A stretch of DNA of 64,000 nucleotides from Bacteroidota bacterium. Lineage in GTDB: Bacteria > Bacteroidota > Ignavibacteria > UBA10030 > UBA8401. The stretch spans positions 1-64,000 of the forward strand of contig SXSI01000017.1 in the NCBI GenBank assembly GCA_005792285.1, in the 5' to 3' direction. Within the stretch, counting starts at the first letter, position 1. Each line of letters starts with the position of its first letter. The notes beneath the pieces are model-generated. The model did no database searches, was not told where the DNA came from, and worked only from the letters and a program-made list of their open reading frames with translations. The position numbers were made by a program, and so were the translations under genes. Shown piece by piece: positions 20,730 to 30,437 of this stretch.

Positions 20730-22177
20730 TTTCTAGCATAAAAAATAAATTAATTCTAACACTTCTGCTACTTTGTACCAGCATTATTGTTATAACGGGA
20801 ACAATTTCAATAATTGTACTTGATAATTTTTATGAAAATCAAATTATTGATGATCTTAAAATTAAGACAAATGAAATAAAATATTTTATTGGAATTCCGA
20901 AAGGGAATAATGAAGATGCATACGAGCAACTTCAAAAATTAACAAAAGAGGGCAAATACAGATTAACACTTATTGATAGTGTTGGCAATGTGATTTTTGA
21001 TTCCGATATACAAGAAAATGAACTAGGGAAACTAGATAATCATTTATTGCGGAGTGAAATAGTTCAAGCTTTAGAATCTGGAGTAGGTGTTAGTAAAAGA
21101 TTTAGTAATACAATAAAAAACGAAATGCAATATCTTGCATTACGAATTGAACCTCGATTACCACTAAACTCAATATTTTCGAAAGCATATTTTATTAGAA
21201 TAAGTATCCCTCTGAATAAAATTAAGTTTGCAACAAATGAAGTTAAGTCGACAATAATAATTTTATGTAGTTTGGCGTTTTTAATTATTGCAGTTGTAAC
21301 TTTTATTATTTCCGGAAAAATTACGCATCCACTTAAATCGATGGCAGATATTGCAATTGAAATAAAAAAAGGAAGCTTAGATAAAAGAATTTCCTATAAT
21401 TCAAAAGATGAACTTGGGGAACTTGCTACTAGTATAAACTCAATGGTTGATACGATGAATGAAGACATCGTTCAATTAAAAAAATTAGAAAAAATGCGAC
21501 GCGAATTTTTAGGAAATGTGTCACACGAATTAAGAACCCCAATATTTGCAATTCAGGGATTGCTCGAAACTTTGCTAAATGGTGCATTAGAAGATTCAGA
21601 TGTAAGAAAAGATTTTGTTGCTCGCGCTTTGTTAAACACAAAACGACTTGATACTTTATTAGATGAATTAATTACAATCTCAAGTATTGAAACAGGTGAG
21701 ATGAAAATGAGTTTCAGATATTTTAATTTACAAGAGTTTCTATCGCAATCCATATTTGAAATGGAACCACTTGCTGAATCTTTTAATGTTAAATTGAAAT
21801 TAGAAAAAATTGATAATAATATTGAAGTGTACGGTGACAAAGAAAAACTAAAACAAGTTGTAATTAATCTAATTCAAAACGGAATTAAATATAATATTCC
21901 AAAAGGAACAGTTGTTATATCAACAATGAAAGAAGCAGATCAAATTAAAATTATTATAAAAGATTCTGGAGTTGGAATATCTGAAGAACATATTTCAAGA
22001 ATATTTGAAAGATTTTACAGAATCGATAAAGAGCGATCGAGAGATATGGGAGGAACAGGTTTGGGTCTTGCAATTGCGAAACATATTGTTGAAGCTCATG
22101 GTAATAAATTGGAAGTTTTAAGTGAATTGCAAAAGGGTTCCAAGTTCAGTTTTACATTACAACGTAGTAAAATATAG
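20726..22177 (+). CDS. phoR: Sensor histidine kinase, PhoR-like (TTG start)
   Basis: HAMP; EFLGNVSHELRTPIFAIQGLLETLLNGAL; GGTGLGLAIAKHIVEAHG. Overlaps phoB by 4 nt. Confidence 0.88.
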   Translation: MISSIKNKLILTLLLLCTSIIVITGTISIIVLDNFYENQIIDDLKIKTNEIKYFIGIPKGNNEDAYEQLQKLTKEGKYRLTLIDSVGNVIFDSDIQENELGKLDNHLLRSEIVQALESGVGVSKRFSNTIKNEMQYLALRIEPRLPLNSIFSKAYFIRISIPLNKIKFATNEVKSTIIILCSLAFLIIAVVTFIISGKITHPLKSMADIAIEIKKGSLDKRISYNSKDELGELATSINSMVDTMNEDIVQLKKLEKMRREFLGNVSHELRTPIFAIQGLLETLLNGALEDSDVRKDFVARALLNTKRLDTLLDELITISSIETGEMKMSFRYFNLQEFLSQSIFEMEPLAESFNVKLKLEKIDNNIEVYGDKEKLKQVVINLIQNGIKYNIPKGTVVISTMKEADQIKIIIKDSGVGISEEHISRIFERFYRIDKERSRDMGGTGLGLAIAKHIVEAHGNKLEVLSELQKGSKFSFTLQRSKI

Positions 22178-22208
22178 CTTATTTGTAGGATTCGAAAAGG
22201 GGAACGAG

Positions 22209-22225
22209 TTAACAATTTCTTAACA
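22209..22225 (+). promoter_or_regulatory. Candidate Pho box upstream of pstS
   Basis: TTAACA-ATTTC-TTAACA: two direct repeats with 11-bp period, 106 bp before the pstS ATG. Confidence 0.55.
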
Positions 22226-22330
22226 TTGGCATAATAATTTTTTAATAGTGTAATTCTATTTTTGTCTGAAATTAGTAACTAGTAATTGTGAATTTATTAA
22301 AAAATAACCAATAATTTAACAAAACAAAAA

Positions 22331-23155
22331 ATGAAAAAAATAATAACTCTAATACTAACTTTAGCCATTATAAATATTTCTACAAATTCTGCAGAAATTA
22401 TTACAGTTAAAGGTTCCGATACAATGGTAATATTATCACAAAGATGGGCTGAAAATTATATGGCAAAATTTCCAGACGTTACAATTCAAGTAACCGGGGG
22501 TGGATCAGGTACTGGAATTTCTGCTCTCATAAATGGCACAACTGATATTTGTAATGCATCACGTCCGATGAAAAAAACAGAAAGAGAAAAATTAAAAGAA
22601 AAATATAATTCATTCGGTATTGAAATTAAAACCGCTATCGATGCTTTATCAGTTTATGTAAATGAGACAAATAAAATTAAAGAACTTAGTTTAGCTCAGT
22701 TAAAAGATATTTATCAAGGTAAAATAACAAACTGGAAAGAAGTTGGCGGAGCAGATGAAAAAATAATTCTTTATAGTCGTGAAAATAGTTCCGGTACATA
22801 CGAATACTTTAAAGAACATGTACTTCTCAACGAAGATTTTTCACAATCTTCACAAAATATGCCGGGCACCGCAGCAGTTGTAAATGCAGTTTCAAATGAT
22901 AAATCAGGAATTGGATTTGGTGGAGCAGCTTTCAGTAAAGGAATTAAATCTTTAAAAATTAAAAAAGATGACTCTTTAAAAGCTTACGAGCCAACAGAAA
23001 AAAATGTTAAAAGTGGTAATTATCCAATCTCACGATATCTCTTTATGTATGTTAAATCAAAACCAACAGGAGCATTAAAAAAATATATTGACTGGATTTT
23101 AAGTAAAGAAGGCCAATCAATTGTAAATAAAGTTGGCTACTTTCCGATAAAGTAA
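22331..23155 (+). CDS. pstS: Phosphate ABC transporter substrate-binding protein
   Basis: VKGSDTMVILSQRWAENYMAKFPDVTIQVTGGGSGTGISALINGTTDICNASRPMK; SRENSSGTYEYFKEHVL. Confidence 0.95.
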   Translation: MKKIITLILTLAIINISTNSAEIITVKGSDTMVILSQRWAENYMAKFPDVTIQVTGGGSGTGISALINGTTDICNASRPMKKTEREKLKEKYNSFGIEIKTAIDALSVYVNETNKIKELSLAQLKDIYQGKITNWKEVGGADEKIILYSRENSSGTYEYFKEHVLLNEDFSQSSQNMPGTAAVVNAVSNDKSGIGFGGAAFSKGIKSLKIKKDDSLKAYEPTEKNVKSGNYPISRYLFMYVKSKPTGALKKYIDWILSKEGQSIVNKVGYFPIK

Positions 23156-23192
23156 AAACCCAGAATAACTATAGTTTAAATAAAATACTTCG

Positions 23193-24233
23193 CTGAAAAA
23201 AAATCAAATAAGAAAAAAATTTCGATTATCAGGATTAAAAGAAATTATTGCTGAGTTTTTAATAAAATCAATTTCTTTTACTGCGTTTATATTTATTATT
23301 CTGATATTCTTATTTGTATTTAGAGAGACACTACCAATATTTTTTCAACAAGAAAAAAAAGTAACAATTGAAAATGTTGAAGAATATGAGACATACGGAG
23401 ATGAATCAATCTCATTAAATTTATTACCAACAGAACTTACCGTTACAAAAAATGAACAAATATCCGATGAAGGAACACTTTCAAAAATAATCGGGGAAAT
23501 CTGGCAACCAATATCAAACAATCCTAAATTTGGATTAATTTCGCTTTTTATTGGAAGCTTAAAAGTTACAATTATTGCAATATTATTTGCCGCACCAATA
23601 GCAATTGCGGCTGCGTTATACACATCATTTTTTGCTTCAAAAAAAATTAGAGTAATATTAAAACCAACAATAGAATTTCTTGCAAGCTTCCCATCAGTTG
23701 TAATTGGATTTTTAGCTCTTACAGTATTTGCAACTTTTTTTCAACAGTTATTTGGAACTGTATTTCGGCTAAATGCTTTCGTTGGCGGAATTGCTTTAGC
23801 GTTAGCTGTAATTCCAATAATTTATACTGTTGCAGATGATGCGCTTGTGGCAATCCCAACACATTTTACGGAAGCGAGTTACGCACTTGGCGCATCCAAA
23901 TGGCAAACTGCTATTTATGTAATTTTACCGGGAGCGATTCACGGAATTTTTGCTGCAGTACTTTTGGGTATTGGTCGTGCATTTGGCGAAACGATGATTG
24001 TATTAATGGCAACTGGAAATGCTGCACTTATTTCTTTTAATTTTGCAGAACCTGTTCGCTCATTAACAGCAACAATTGGGGCAGAGATGGCAGAAGTTGT
24101 TTTTGGAGATACACATTACAATGTTTTATTTTTTATTGGTACACTTCTTTTAGTATTCACTTTCATCTTAAATATTATTGCGGAAGTTGTTGTTAAAAAA
24201 GGAATTATTAAAAAATTTAGTGGCTCCGAATGA
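23193..24233 (+). CDS. pstC: Phosphate ABC transporter permease PstC; probable CTG start
   Basis: Frame open from 23184 with no ATG/GTG/TTG until GTG 23847. Translation from CTG: (M)KKNQIRKKFRLSGLKEIIAEFLIKSISFTAFIFIILIFLFVFRETLPIFF... continuous with the tracked 128-aa ORF. Confidence 0.8.
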   Translation: MKKNQIRKKFRLSGLKEIIAEFLIKSISFTAFIFIILIFLFVFRETLPIFFQQEKKVTIENVEEYETYGDESISLNLLPTELTVTKNEQISDEGTLSKIIGEIWQPISNNPKFGLISLFIGSLKVTIIAILFAAPIAIAAALYTSFFASKKIRVILKPTIEFLASFPSVVIGFLALTVFATFFQQLFGTVFRLNAFVGGIALALAVIPIIYTVADDALVAIPTHFTEASYALGASKWQTAIYVILPGAIHGIFAAVLLGIGRAFGETMIVLMATGNAALISFNFAEPVRSLTATIGAEMAEVVFGDTHYNVLFFIGTLLLVFTFILNIIAEVVVKKGIIKKFSGSE

Positions 24234-25126
24234 AAAATAGAATAATTGGAAGTTTTGTAATATTTCTATCTGCATTTTCTGCTTTTATTATTGTTGCAAT
24301 AATTTTATTAATGTTCTATATAATTTATTCGGGCGGAAGTAATTTATTATCATTAAGTTTTCTATTAGATTCTCCAAAAGATGGAATGACTTCCGGTGGA
24401 ATATTTCCTGCAATTGTTGGAACTTCATTATTAGTTATTATTATGACAATTGCAGGTGTTCCCGTTGGAACAATTACCGCAATTTATCTTCATGAATATG
24501 CAAGTCAAAAATCTATTTTTACAAGAATGATTAGATTTGCAGTAAACACACTCGCCGGAATTCCTGCAATTGTATTTGGATTATTTGGTTTCGGATTCTT
24601 CATCCAATTTGTTGGAGTTGGAATAGATAAAAATTTAGGAGTTGAAACAGTTCGTTGGGCGCAGCCAAATATTTTATGGGCAAGTTTAACAATGGCATTA
24701 CTTACACTTCCGGTTGTAATTGTTTCAGTTGAAGAAGCATTAAGAAATGTACCGAAAGAATATAGAGCAGCAAGTTTAGCACTTGGCGCAACAAAATTTA
24801 CTACAATAATAAAAGTTGTTGTGCCAAATGCAATTTCAGGAATATTTACAGGATCAATTCTGGCAGTGGGAAGAGGAGCCGGAGAAGTTGCACCTATTTT
24901 ATTTACAGGAGCTGCATATTTTTTACCTCAAATTCCACAATCACTTTCAGATCAGTTTATGCATGTGGGTTATCATTTGTATATTATGACAACGCAATCC
25001 GCAGATGTAGAAGCTACTAAACAGATACAATTCGCGAGTGCGTTTGTACTTCTTTTATTAACATTTATTCTAAATTTTTCTGCTATACTTTTAAGACAGC
25101 GAATGCAGAAAAAATTAGTTTCATAG
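24230..25126 (+). CDS. pstA: Phosphate ABC transporter permease PstA
   Basis: 298 aa; [60 protein letters not shown] overlap with pstC. Confidence 0.95.
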   Translation: MKNRIIGSFVIFLSAFSAFIIVAIILLMFYIIYSGGSNLLSLSFLLDSPKDGMTSGGIFPAIVGTSLLVIIMTIAGVPVGTITAIYLHEYASQKSIFTRMIRFAVNTLAGIPAIVFGLFGFGFFIQFVGVGIDKNLGVETVRWAQPNILWASLTMALLTLPVVIVSVEEALRNVPKEYRAASLALGATKFTTIIKVVVPNAISGIFTGSILAVGRGAGEVAPILFTGAAYFLPQIPQSLSDQFMHVGYHLYIMTTQSADVEATKQIQFASAFVLLLLTFILNFSAILLRQRMQKKLVS

Positions 25127-25139
25127 TTTAAAAAATTTT

Positions 25140-25922
25140 ATGGATCCTTTGGAATTAGAAATTGAAATAATCTCAAAAATAAAAGTTGAGAATTTAAATC
25201 TTTATTATGGGAGTAAACAAGTTCTTAAAAATATTTCATTAAATATTAAAGCAAACCAAGTAACTGCATTAATTGGTCCTTCCGGTTGTGGAAAATCCAC
25301 ATTCATAAGATCGCTTAACAGGATGAATGATCTTATAGATTCAACTCGAACTGAAGGAACAATTTTACTTGACGATGTAAATATTTACGACAAAGATATT
25401 GATGTTGTTGAATTAAGAAAAAAAGTTGGAATGATATTTCAGAAGTCAAATCCATTTCCAAAATCGATTTATGAAAATGTTGCATTTGGTCCGAGAATAA
25501 ATGGAATAAATAATAAAAAAACACTTGATGAAATAGTAGAAAAAAGTTTAAAAAGAGCAGCACTTTGGGATGAAGTAAATTCTAATTTAAATAAAAGTGG
25601 ACTTGCACTTTCAGGCGGACAGCAACAGCGACTTTGTATTGCAAGAGCATTAGCGGTAAATCCGGAAGTATTATTAATGGACGAACCGGCAAGTGCATTA
25701 GATCCAATTGCAACTGCAAAAATTGAAGAACTTATTTTTGAATTGAAACAAAAATATACAATTGTAATTGTTACACACAATATGCAACAAGCAGCTCGTG
25801 TTAGCGATGAAACCGCTTTCTTTTATCTTGGAGATTTGGTTGAAATAAACGAAACAAAAAAATTATTTACTTCACCAGATAAAAAACAAACCGAAGATTA
25901 TATAACTGGAAGATTCGGATAA
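25140..25922 (+). CDS. pstB: Phosphate ABC transporter ATP-binding protein
   Basis: Walker [58 protein letters not shown]. Confidence 0.97.
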   Translation: MDPLELEIEIISKIKVENLNLYYGSKQVLKNISLNIKANQVTALIGPSGCGKSTFIRSLNRMNDLIDSTRTEGTILLDDVNIYDKDIDVVELRKKVGMIFQKSNPFPKSIYENVAFGPRINGINNKKTLDEIVEKSLKRAALWDEVNSNLNKSGLALSGGQQQRLCIARALAVNPEVLLMDEPASALDPIATAKIEELIFELKQKYTIVIVTHNMQQAARVSDETAFFYLGDLVEINETKKLFTSPDKKQTEDYITGRFG

Positions 25923-25953
25923 AAATTATTGTAAATTAATATATAGGAAAAAC

Positions 25954-26676
25954 ATGGAACGACATTTTAAAAATGAATACGAACATTTATTTGCTAGCTT
26001 AATAAAAATGGGTAGTTATGTTGAAGAGGCAGTAGAACATTCAATAAAAGCACTTCTTACAAACCAAATTAATTTAGCGAAACAAGTTATAGATGGTGAT
26101 AATAGAATTAATGTATTAGAAATTGTAAATGATAATTTGATAATCGATCTTTTAGCACTTCATCAACCTGTTGCAACGGATTTGCGGATGCTTCTTGCCG
26201 ACACAAGAATAAATAATCACTTTGAAAGAATTGGCGACCACGCTGTAAATCTCGCAGAGTCAGTGATTATATTATTAAATTCAAAGAATTCTAAAGATAA
26301 TCTTCTTGAAATTCCGAAGATGGCAGAGTTAACAAAGAAAATGTTACAGGGTGCAATTAATTGTTTTATTCACAGAGATGTTCAACTTGCTGAATCTGTT
26401 TTAAAGCAAGATGACGAAGTTGACGATTTGAATAAATCGATGATGACTTTAGTTGCTCAAGAAATATATATTGAAATGGAAGAGAAAGTTGCAAATCCAA
26501 AATCTCACGATACCGATAAAAACCTTGAAAGAATTAAATCAGGAATGGAGCTTTTAAGGATTAGCAGAAATTTTGAGCGAATTTCAGATCTCGCTACAAA
26601 TATTGCTGAAGAAGTTATTTTTATTATTCAAGCCAGAACCGTAAAACATAATATTACCGTGAGCGAACAAAAATAA
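25954..26676 (+). CDS. phoU: Phosphate transport system regulator PhoU
   Basis: LLALHQPVATDLRMLLADTRINNHFERIGDHAVNLAESV; ISRNFERISDLATNIAEEVIFII. Confidence 0.93.
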   Translation: MERHFKNEYEHLFASLIKMGSYVEEAVEHSIKALLTNQINLAKQVIDGDNRINVLEIVNDNLIIDLLALHQPVATDLRMLLADTRINNHFERIGDHAVNLAESVIILLNSKNSKDNLLEIPKMAELTKKMLQGAINCFIHRDVQLAESVLKQDDEVDDLNKSMMTLVAQEIYIEMEEKVANPKSHDTDKNLERIKSGMELLRISRNFERISDLATNIAEEVIFIIQARTVKHNITVSEQK

Positions 26677-26690
26677 AAAAGTAATTTACT

Positions 26691-26968
26691 TTATTTAAAG
26701 TTCGTCAGTAAATCTACATTTTTATTTCTTAAATCTTTACCACCTTCAATTACTGATTTAAGATTAGCTAAATAAAAAGCCCAACCGACCGAACATTGAA
26801 CGTATAAATTTTTTACAGGATTCCTTTCAATTGGAATTTTATCCTTTGTAAGTTCAAGAAGTGTAATTCCTTTTTTACTTTTTATTTTTACAGTTACAAT
26901 ACAACATTTTGTAAATGTAAATTGAATTAAGTTCTTCCCGTTAGCTTTTAAAATTTCCCAAATCCATT
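26691..26968 (-). pseudogene. C-terminal remnant of an AHSA1/SRPBCC-family protein
   Basis: Reverse-strand reading: IKWIWEILKANGKNLIQFTFTKCCIVTVKIKSKKGITLLELTKDKIPIERNPVKNLYVQCSVGWAFYLANLKSVIEGGKDLRNKNVDLLTNFK*; no N-terminal half or start. Confidence 0.65.
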
Positions 26969-27193
26969 TAATCCTTCAACAACAATAAGTTATACAATTC
27001 CCTTCTCAGGAATAACTGTAGTAAAAGTATTTGATATTCTTGGAAAAGAAGTAGCTACACTTATTAATGAAAATCAAAGTGCTAGAAATTATAAAATTAA
27101 TTTTGATGCAAAAATCTTTCATCCGGTATTTATTTTTACAGTTTAAAATCTGGAAGTTTTATACAAGTAAAGAAATTGACTTTAATGAAGTAA
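26952..27193 (+). pseudogene. Orphan, frameshifted T9SS type A sorting domain remnant
   Basis: NFPNPFNPSTTISYTIPFSGITVVKVFDILGKEVATLINENQSARNYKINFDAK then a -1 shift at gatgcAAAAAtc; next frame gives [25 protein letters not shown]. Confidence 0.85.
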
Positions 27194-27225
27194 GTTATAT
27201 TTAGAGGGGAAGTATTTTTGATATC

Positions 27226-27262
27226 AAAAGGTGCATAACGGGAAGTGCACCTTTTATTTTTT
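27226..27262 (+). terminator. Intrinsic terminator after the orphan T9SS remnant
   Basis: AAAAGGTGCA-TAACGGGAAG-TGCACCTTTTATTTTTT. Confidence 0.8.
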
Positions 27263-27280
27263 ATAATAGCCAAAATTTAG

Positions 27281-27288
27281 TATATTTG
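27281..27288 (+). promoter_or_regulatory. Candidate Bacteroidota-type -7 element (TATATTTG) upstream of DEAD-box helicase
   Basis: Matches TAnnTTTG; about 108 nt before the ATG. Confidence 0.4.
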
Positions 27289-27395
27289 AGGCACAATCTA
27301 ATTCGAAACAGACATAAACAGTCATCTCCTCAAGAAATTTCTCGCCAGAGTTAATCGAACTAGCACAATTAAGTAGTAATAATAGATAATATAAT

Positions 27396-29108
27396 ATGCA
27401 ACAAACAATTACATCCGACAACTTTTATGGTCTTGGTATAGCTCCTGGACTATTAGAAGTACTAGAAAAATTAAAATTTACAACACCAACACCAATTCAA
27501 CGCCAAGCAATTCCAATCGGAGTAGAAGGAAAAGATGTAGTTGGTATTGCTCAAACAGGAACAGGAAAAACATTGGCATTTGGAATTCCAATGGTTCAAC
27601 GTTTAGCACAATCAAAAAATAGAGGATTAATTTTAGTTCCTACTCGTGAACTTGCACTTCAAGTTGATAAAGTTCTTCACACAATTGGAAAAACTCTTGG
27701 ACTTCGCACAGCAGTATTAATTGGCGGCGCTGCATTTCGACCGCAAATGCAAGATCTAAAAAATAATCCAAATGTAATTATTGCAACCCCCGGACGATTA
27801 AATGATCATCTACAACAAAAAACAGTTTCACTTAATGCTGTGAATATGTTAGTAATTGATGAAGCAGATCGAATGTTAGAAATGGGATTTCAAGAACAAA
27901 TTCAAAAAATTCTAAAATTAGTACCACACGATAAACAAACAATGCTTTTTTCTGCAACACTTTCGCCAGACGTAATGAAAATAGCTTCTTCAACAATGAA
28001 GTTGCCGGTACAAATTGAAGTTGTACCACAAGGAACAACCTCAGATAGAGTCGTGCAAGAAATATTCATCGTAAAAAATAGTTCAAAAAGTAGATTGCTC
28101 GAAAAGATTTTAACTGAACATCATACATCAACTTTAGTTTTTACACGCACAAAACGTGGTGCATCAAAAGTTATGAAGTCGGTTCGAAGTATGGGACATA
28201 GCGCTGCAGAAATTCACTCAAACCGAACACTCGGTCAGCGAAGAGAAGCGCTTGAAGGTTTCAAAACTGGGAAATATAAAATTCTAGTTGCAACTGATAT
28301 TGCCGCACGAGGAATTGATGTTACAGGAATTGAACTCGTATTAAATTATGATTTACCTTCAACCGCAGAAGATTATGTTCACCGTATTGGAAGAACTGGT
28401 CGCGCAGGTGCTGGCGGTCGTGCAATTTCATTTGGAATGCCGGATCAACAACACGATATACGCGACATCGAAAGATTTATTCGCAAAACTTTACCACGAA
28501 TTCCATTGCCTGAACTTCCACCTGAACGTCCTCGTGTAGATGATGACCAGGAGAACGAAGAAAGAAGAGATGGTCGAAGAGGTAAAAGCCGTGGAGGTAG
28601 TAACCGAAGAAATGATCGTGGAGAAAGAAAATTTGTATATAGAAACAAAAGCCGAACTAGCTTTAACTCAAATGATGATCGTGGAGAAAGAAGATTTGTA
28701 CATAGAAACAAAAGCCGAACTAGCTTTAACTCAAATGATGATCGTAGAAATAGAGAAAAAGTTAGCAGTAAAGGAAGTCCTTTTCGAAGTGACGATCGAG
28801 GAAATAGAGAGCAAGTTAATACGGATAGAAATGACAGTCGCGGAAATCGAGAACAGAAAAGTGGTGAGCGAAAATACGAAAGCAGAAATCGTAGATTTGC
28901 TGGTGGTGGAAGAAAATTTAGTAGTGACACCAGAGGTGCAGTTCGTGGTGAGCGAAAACCATTTTCCGATAGTACTCAACGACCACAACCACAAGGAGAT
29001 GATAGACGACATCGTAAACCACAATCGGGAAGTTCGTCTGGACCAAGCCGAAATAAATTTACTACACGAATTCGAAGTAGTGCGCCTCGCAGAGATTCAA
29101 CGCGATAA
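27396..29108 (+). CDS. DEAD-box RNA helicase with long Arg/Gly/Ser-rich C-terminal tail
   Basis: TPIQRQAIPIGVEGKDVVGIAQTGTGKTLAF, VIDEADRMLEMGF, SATLSP, HRIGRTGRAG; tail with DDRGER.FV.RNKSRTSFNSND repeats. Confidence 0.95.
   Translation: MQQTITSDNFYGLGIAPGLLEVLEKLKFTTPTPIQRQAIPIGVEGKDVVGIAQTGTGKTLAFGIPMVQRLAQSKNRGLILVPTRELALQVDKVLHTIGKTLGLRTAVLIGGAAFRPQMQDLKNNPNVIIATPGRLNDHLQQKTVSLNAVNMLVIDEADRMLEMGFQEQIQKILKLVPHDKQTMLFSATLSPDVMKIASSTMKLPVQIEVVPQGTTSDRVVQEIFIVKNSSKSRLLEKILTEHHTSTLVFTRTKRGASKVMKSVRSMGHSAAEIHSNRTLGQRREALEGFKTGKYKILVATDIAARGIDVTGIELVLNYDLPSTAEDYVHRIGRTGRAGAGGRAISFGMPDQQHDIRDIERFIRKTLPRIPLPELPPERPRVDDDQENEERRDGRRGKSRGGSNRRNDRGERKFVYRNKSRTSFNSNDDRGERRFVHRNKSRTSFNSNDDRRNREKVSSKGSPFRSDDRGNREQVNTDRNDSRGNREQKSGERKYESRNRRFAGGGRKFSSDTRGAVRGERKPFSDSTQRPQPQGDDRRHRKPQSGSSSGPSRNKFTTRIRSSAPRRDSTR
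28614..28739 (+). repeat. 63-bp tandem duplication (21 aa: DRGER[KR]FV[YH]RNKSRTSFNSND), two copies plus a degenerate third
   Basis: Near-identical units starting at 28614 and 28677; third copy begins at 28740 (gatcgtagaaatag). Confidence 0.9.
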
Positions 29109-29151
29109 TAAAATTTAAAAATTATATTTACTATTTACAAAAATTAAAATT

Positions 29152-29730
29152 ATGATACGAAAAACTTTACTTGGTTTGATATTAACTATATCAACTCTCA
29201 TTTCACAATCGAAGTGGTCGTTTGATGTAACACACTCAAATGTAAAATTCAGTGTTATTCACTTAATGATAAGTGAATTAGAAGGAAATTTTAAAAAGTT
29301 TGAAGGTGAAGTAATTTCCACAAACGATGATTTTACAGACAGCAAAATAAATTTCACAGTTGATGTAAACTCAATTGATACTGATAATGAAGGAAGAGAT
29401 AAACATTTAAAGTCGAGTGATTTTTTTAGCGCTGATACATTTCCAAATTTTACATTTACAGGAACATCATTCAAAAAGGTTTCCGAAAAAAAATATAAAC
29501 TTGTCGGAAATTTTACTATGAAGGGAATAACTAAGCCAATTACACTTGACGCTACTTATTTTGGTACCGTAAAGGATGGTCGCGGAAATTCCAAAGCTGG
29601 ATTTAAAATTGTCGGCTCACTCAGCCGAAAAGAATTTGGTGTAACGTGGGATAGAGCTACAGAAACTGGTGGTATAGTTGTGAGTGATAATGTTGATATT
29701 ACGTGCCATATTCAGTTAAGAAAAAACTAA
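29152..29730 (+). CDS. YceI family protein
   Basis: WSFDVTHSNVKFSVIHLMISELEGNFKKFEGEV; FTGTSFKKV; GVTWDRATETGGIVVSDNVDITCHIQL. Confidence 0.93.
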   Translation: MIRKTLLGLILTISTLISQSKWSFDVTHSNVKFSVIHLMISELEGNFKKFEGEVISTNDDFTDSKINFTVDVNSIDTDNEGRDKHLKSSDFFSADTFPNFTFTGTSFKKVSEKKYKLVGNFTMKGITKPITLDATYFGTVKDGRGNSKAGFKIVGSLSRKEFGVTWDRATETGGIVVSDNVDITCHIQLRKN

Positions 29731-29750
29731 AGAAAAAAATAAGTTTCTCT

Positions 29751-29777
29751 AAAACCATCTTGCAAAAGATGGTTTTT
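29751..29777. terminator. Bidirectional terminator between yceI and SRAP gene
   Basis: AAAACCATCTT-GCAA-AAGATGGTTTTTT. Confidence 0.85.
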
Positions 29778-30436
29778 TAGTTTAAGGGGGTGTGTATTTC
29801 CGCCGAATTATTTCTCGGCGAATTAACCATTAGCGAAATCGGACACGCTTCCATCTCAATTGCAGGATATGAAGTTATCAGTGAACTGATTTCATTAACA
29901 TCATTTGCGAGCAACCATTTTTCTTCATCATCTTTTTGTAAAATTACCGGCATGCGATCATGAATTTCGCTCATTAAATTATTTGGTGATGTGGTGATTA
30001 TTGAAAATGTACTTTTAATTTTTCCATCTACATCTTTCCATTCATCCCAAATGCCGGCAAGTGAAAAAAGCCCTCTCTTTTTTAATTTTATTCTGAATGG
30101 TTGTTTTTTTTCTTCAGTTTTTTTCCACTCATAAAAACTATCTGCTGGGACTAAACATCTTTTATTTCTTATACAACTTCTGAATGATGGTTTCTCAAAA
30201 ATAGTTTCTCCACGCGCATTTATCATTTTGTTTCCAATTGTTGGATCTTTTGACCACGATGGAATTAATCCCCACGAAAATAATTGTAATTTTTTTGGAT
30301 CGGTATTTGTAATAACTGGAAGCTTCATCATTGGTGCCGCATTAAAGAGTTGCGCTGAAAAATCTTTTAAAACTTCAATTTTAAAGTTTTCTACAATCTC
30401 TTCTATATTTTTTGAAATCGAATATCTTCCGCACAT
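29777..30436 (-). CDS. SRAP (SOS response-associated peptidase, YedK/HMCES) family protein
   Basis: MCGRYSIS catalytic Cys2; WGLIPSWSKDPTIGNKMINARGETIFEKPSFR; ADSFYEWKK; IHDRMPVIL. Confidence 0.97.
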   Translation of the reverse strand: MCGRYSISKNIEEIVENFKIEVLKDFSAQLFNAAPMMKLPVITNTDPKKLQLFSWGLIPSWSKDPTIGNKMINARGETIFEKPSFRSCIRNKRCLVPADSFYEWKKTEEKKQPFRIKLKKRGLFSLAGIWDEWKDVDGKIKSTFSIITTSPNNLMSEIHDRMPVILQKDDEEKWLLANDVNEISSLITSYPAIEMEACPISLMVNSPRNNSAEIHTPLN

Positions 30437-30437
30437 G

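Noticed and set aside
23847-24233. 128-aa pstC ORF as listed in the track
   Set aside because: Truncated call; clear PstC sequence continues upstream in frame to about 23193.
28445-29118. Long overlapping ORFs in the helicase tail (minus 161 aa; plus 192 aa coiled-coil-like)
   Set aside because: They arise from the biased AGA/GAA/GAT codon repeats of the tail; the helicase frame explains the sequence. An overlapping gene cannot be excluded without ribosome profiling.
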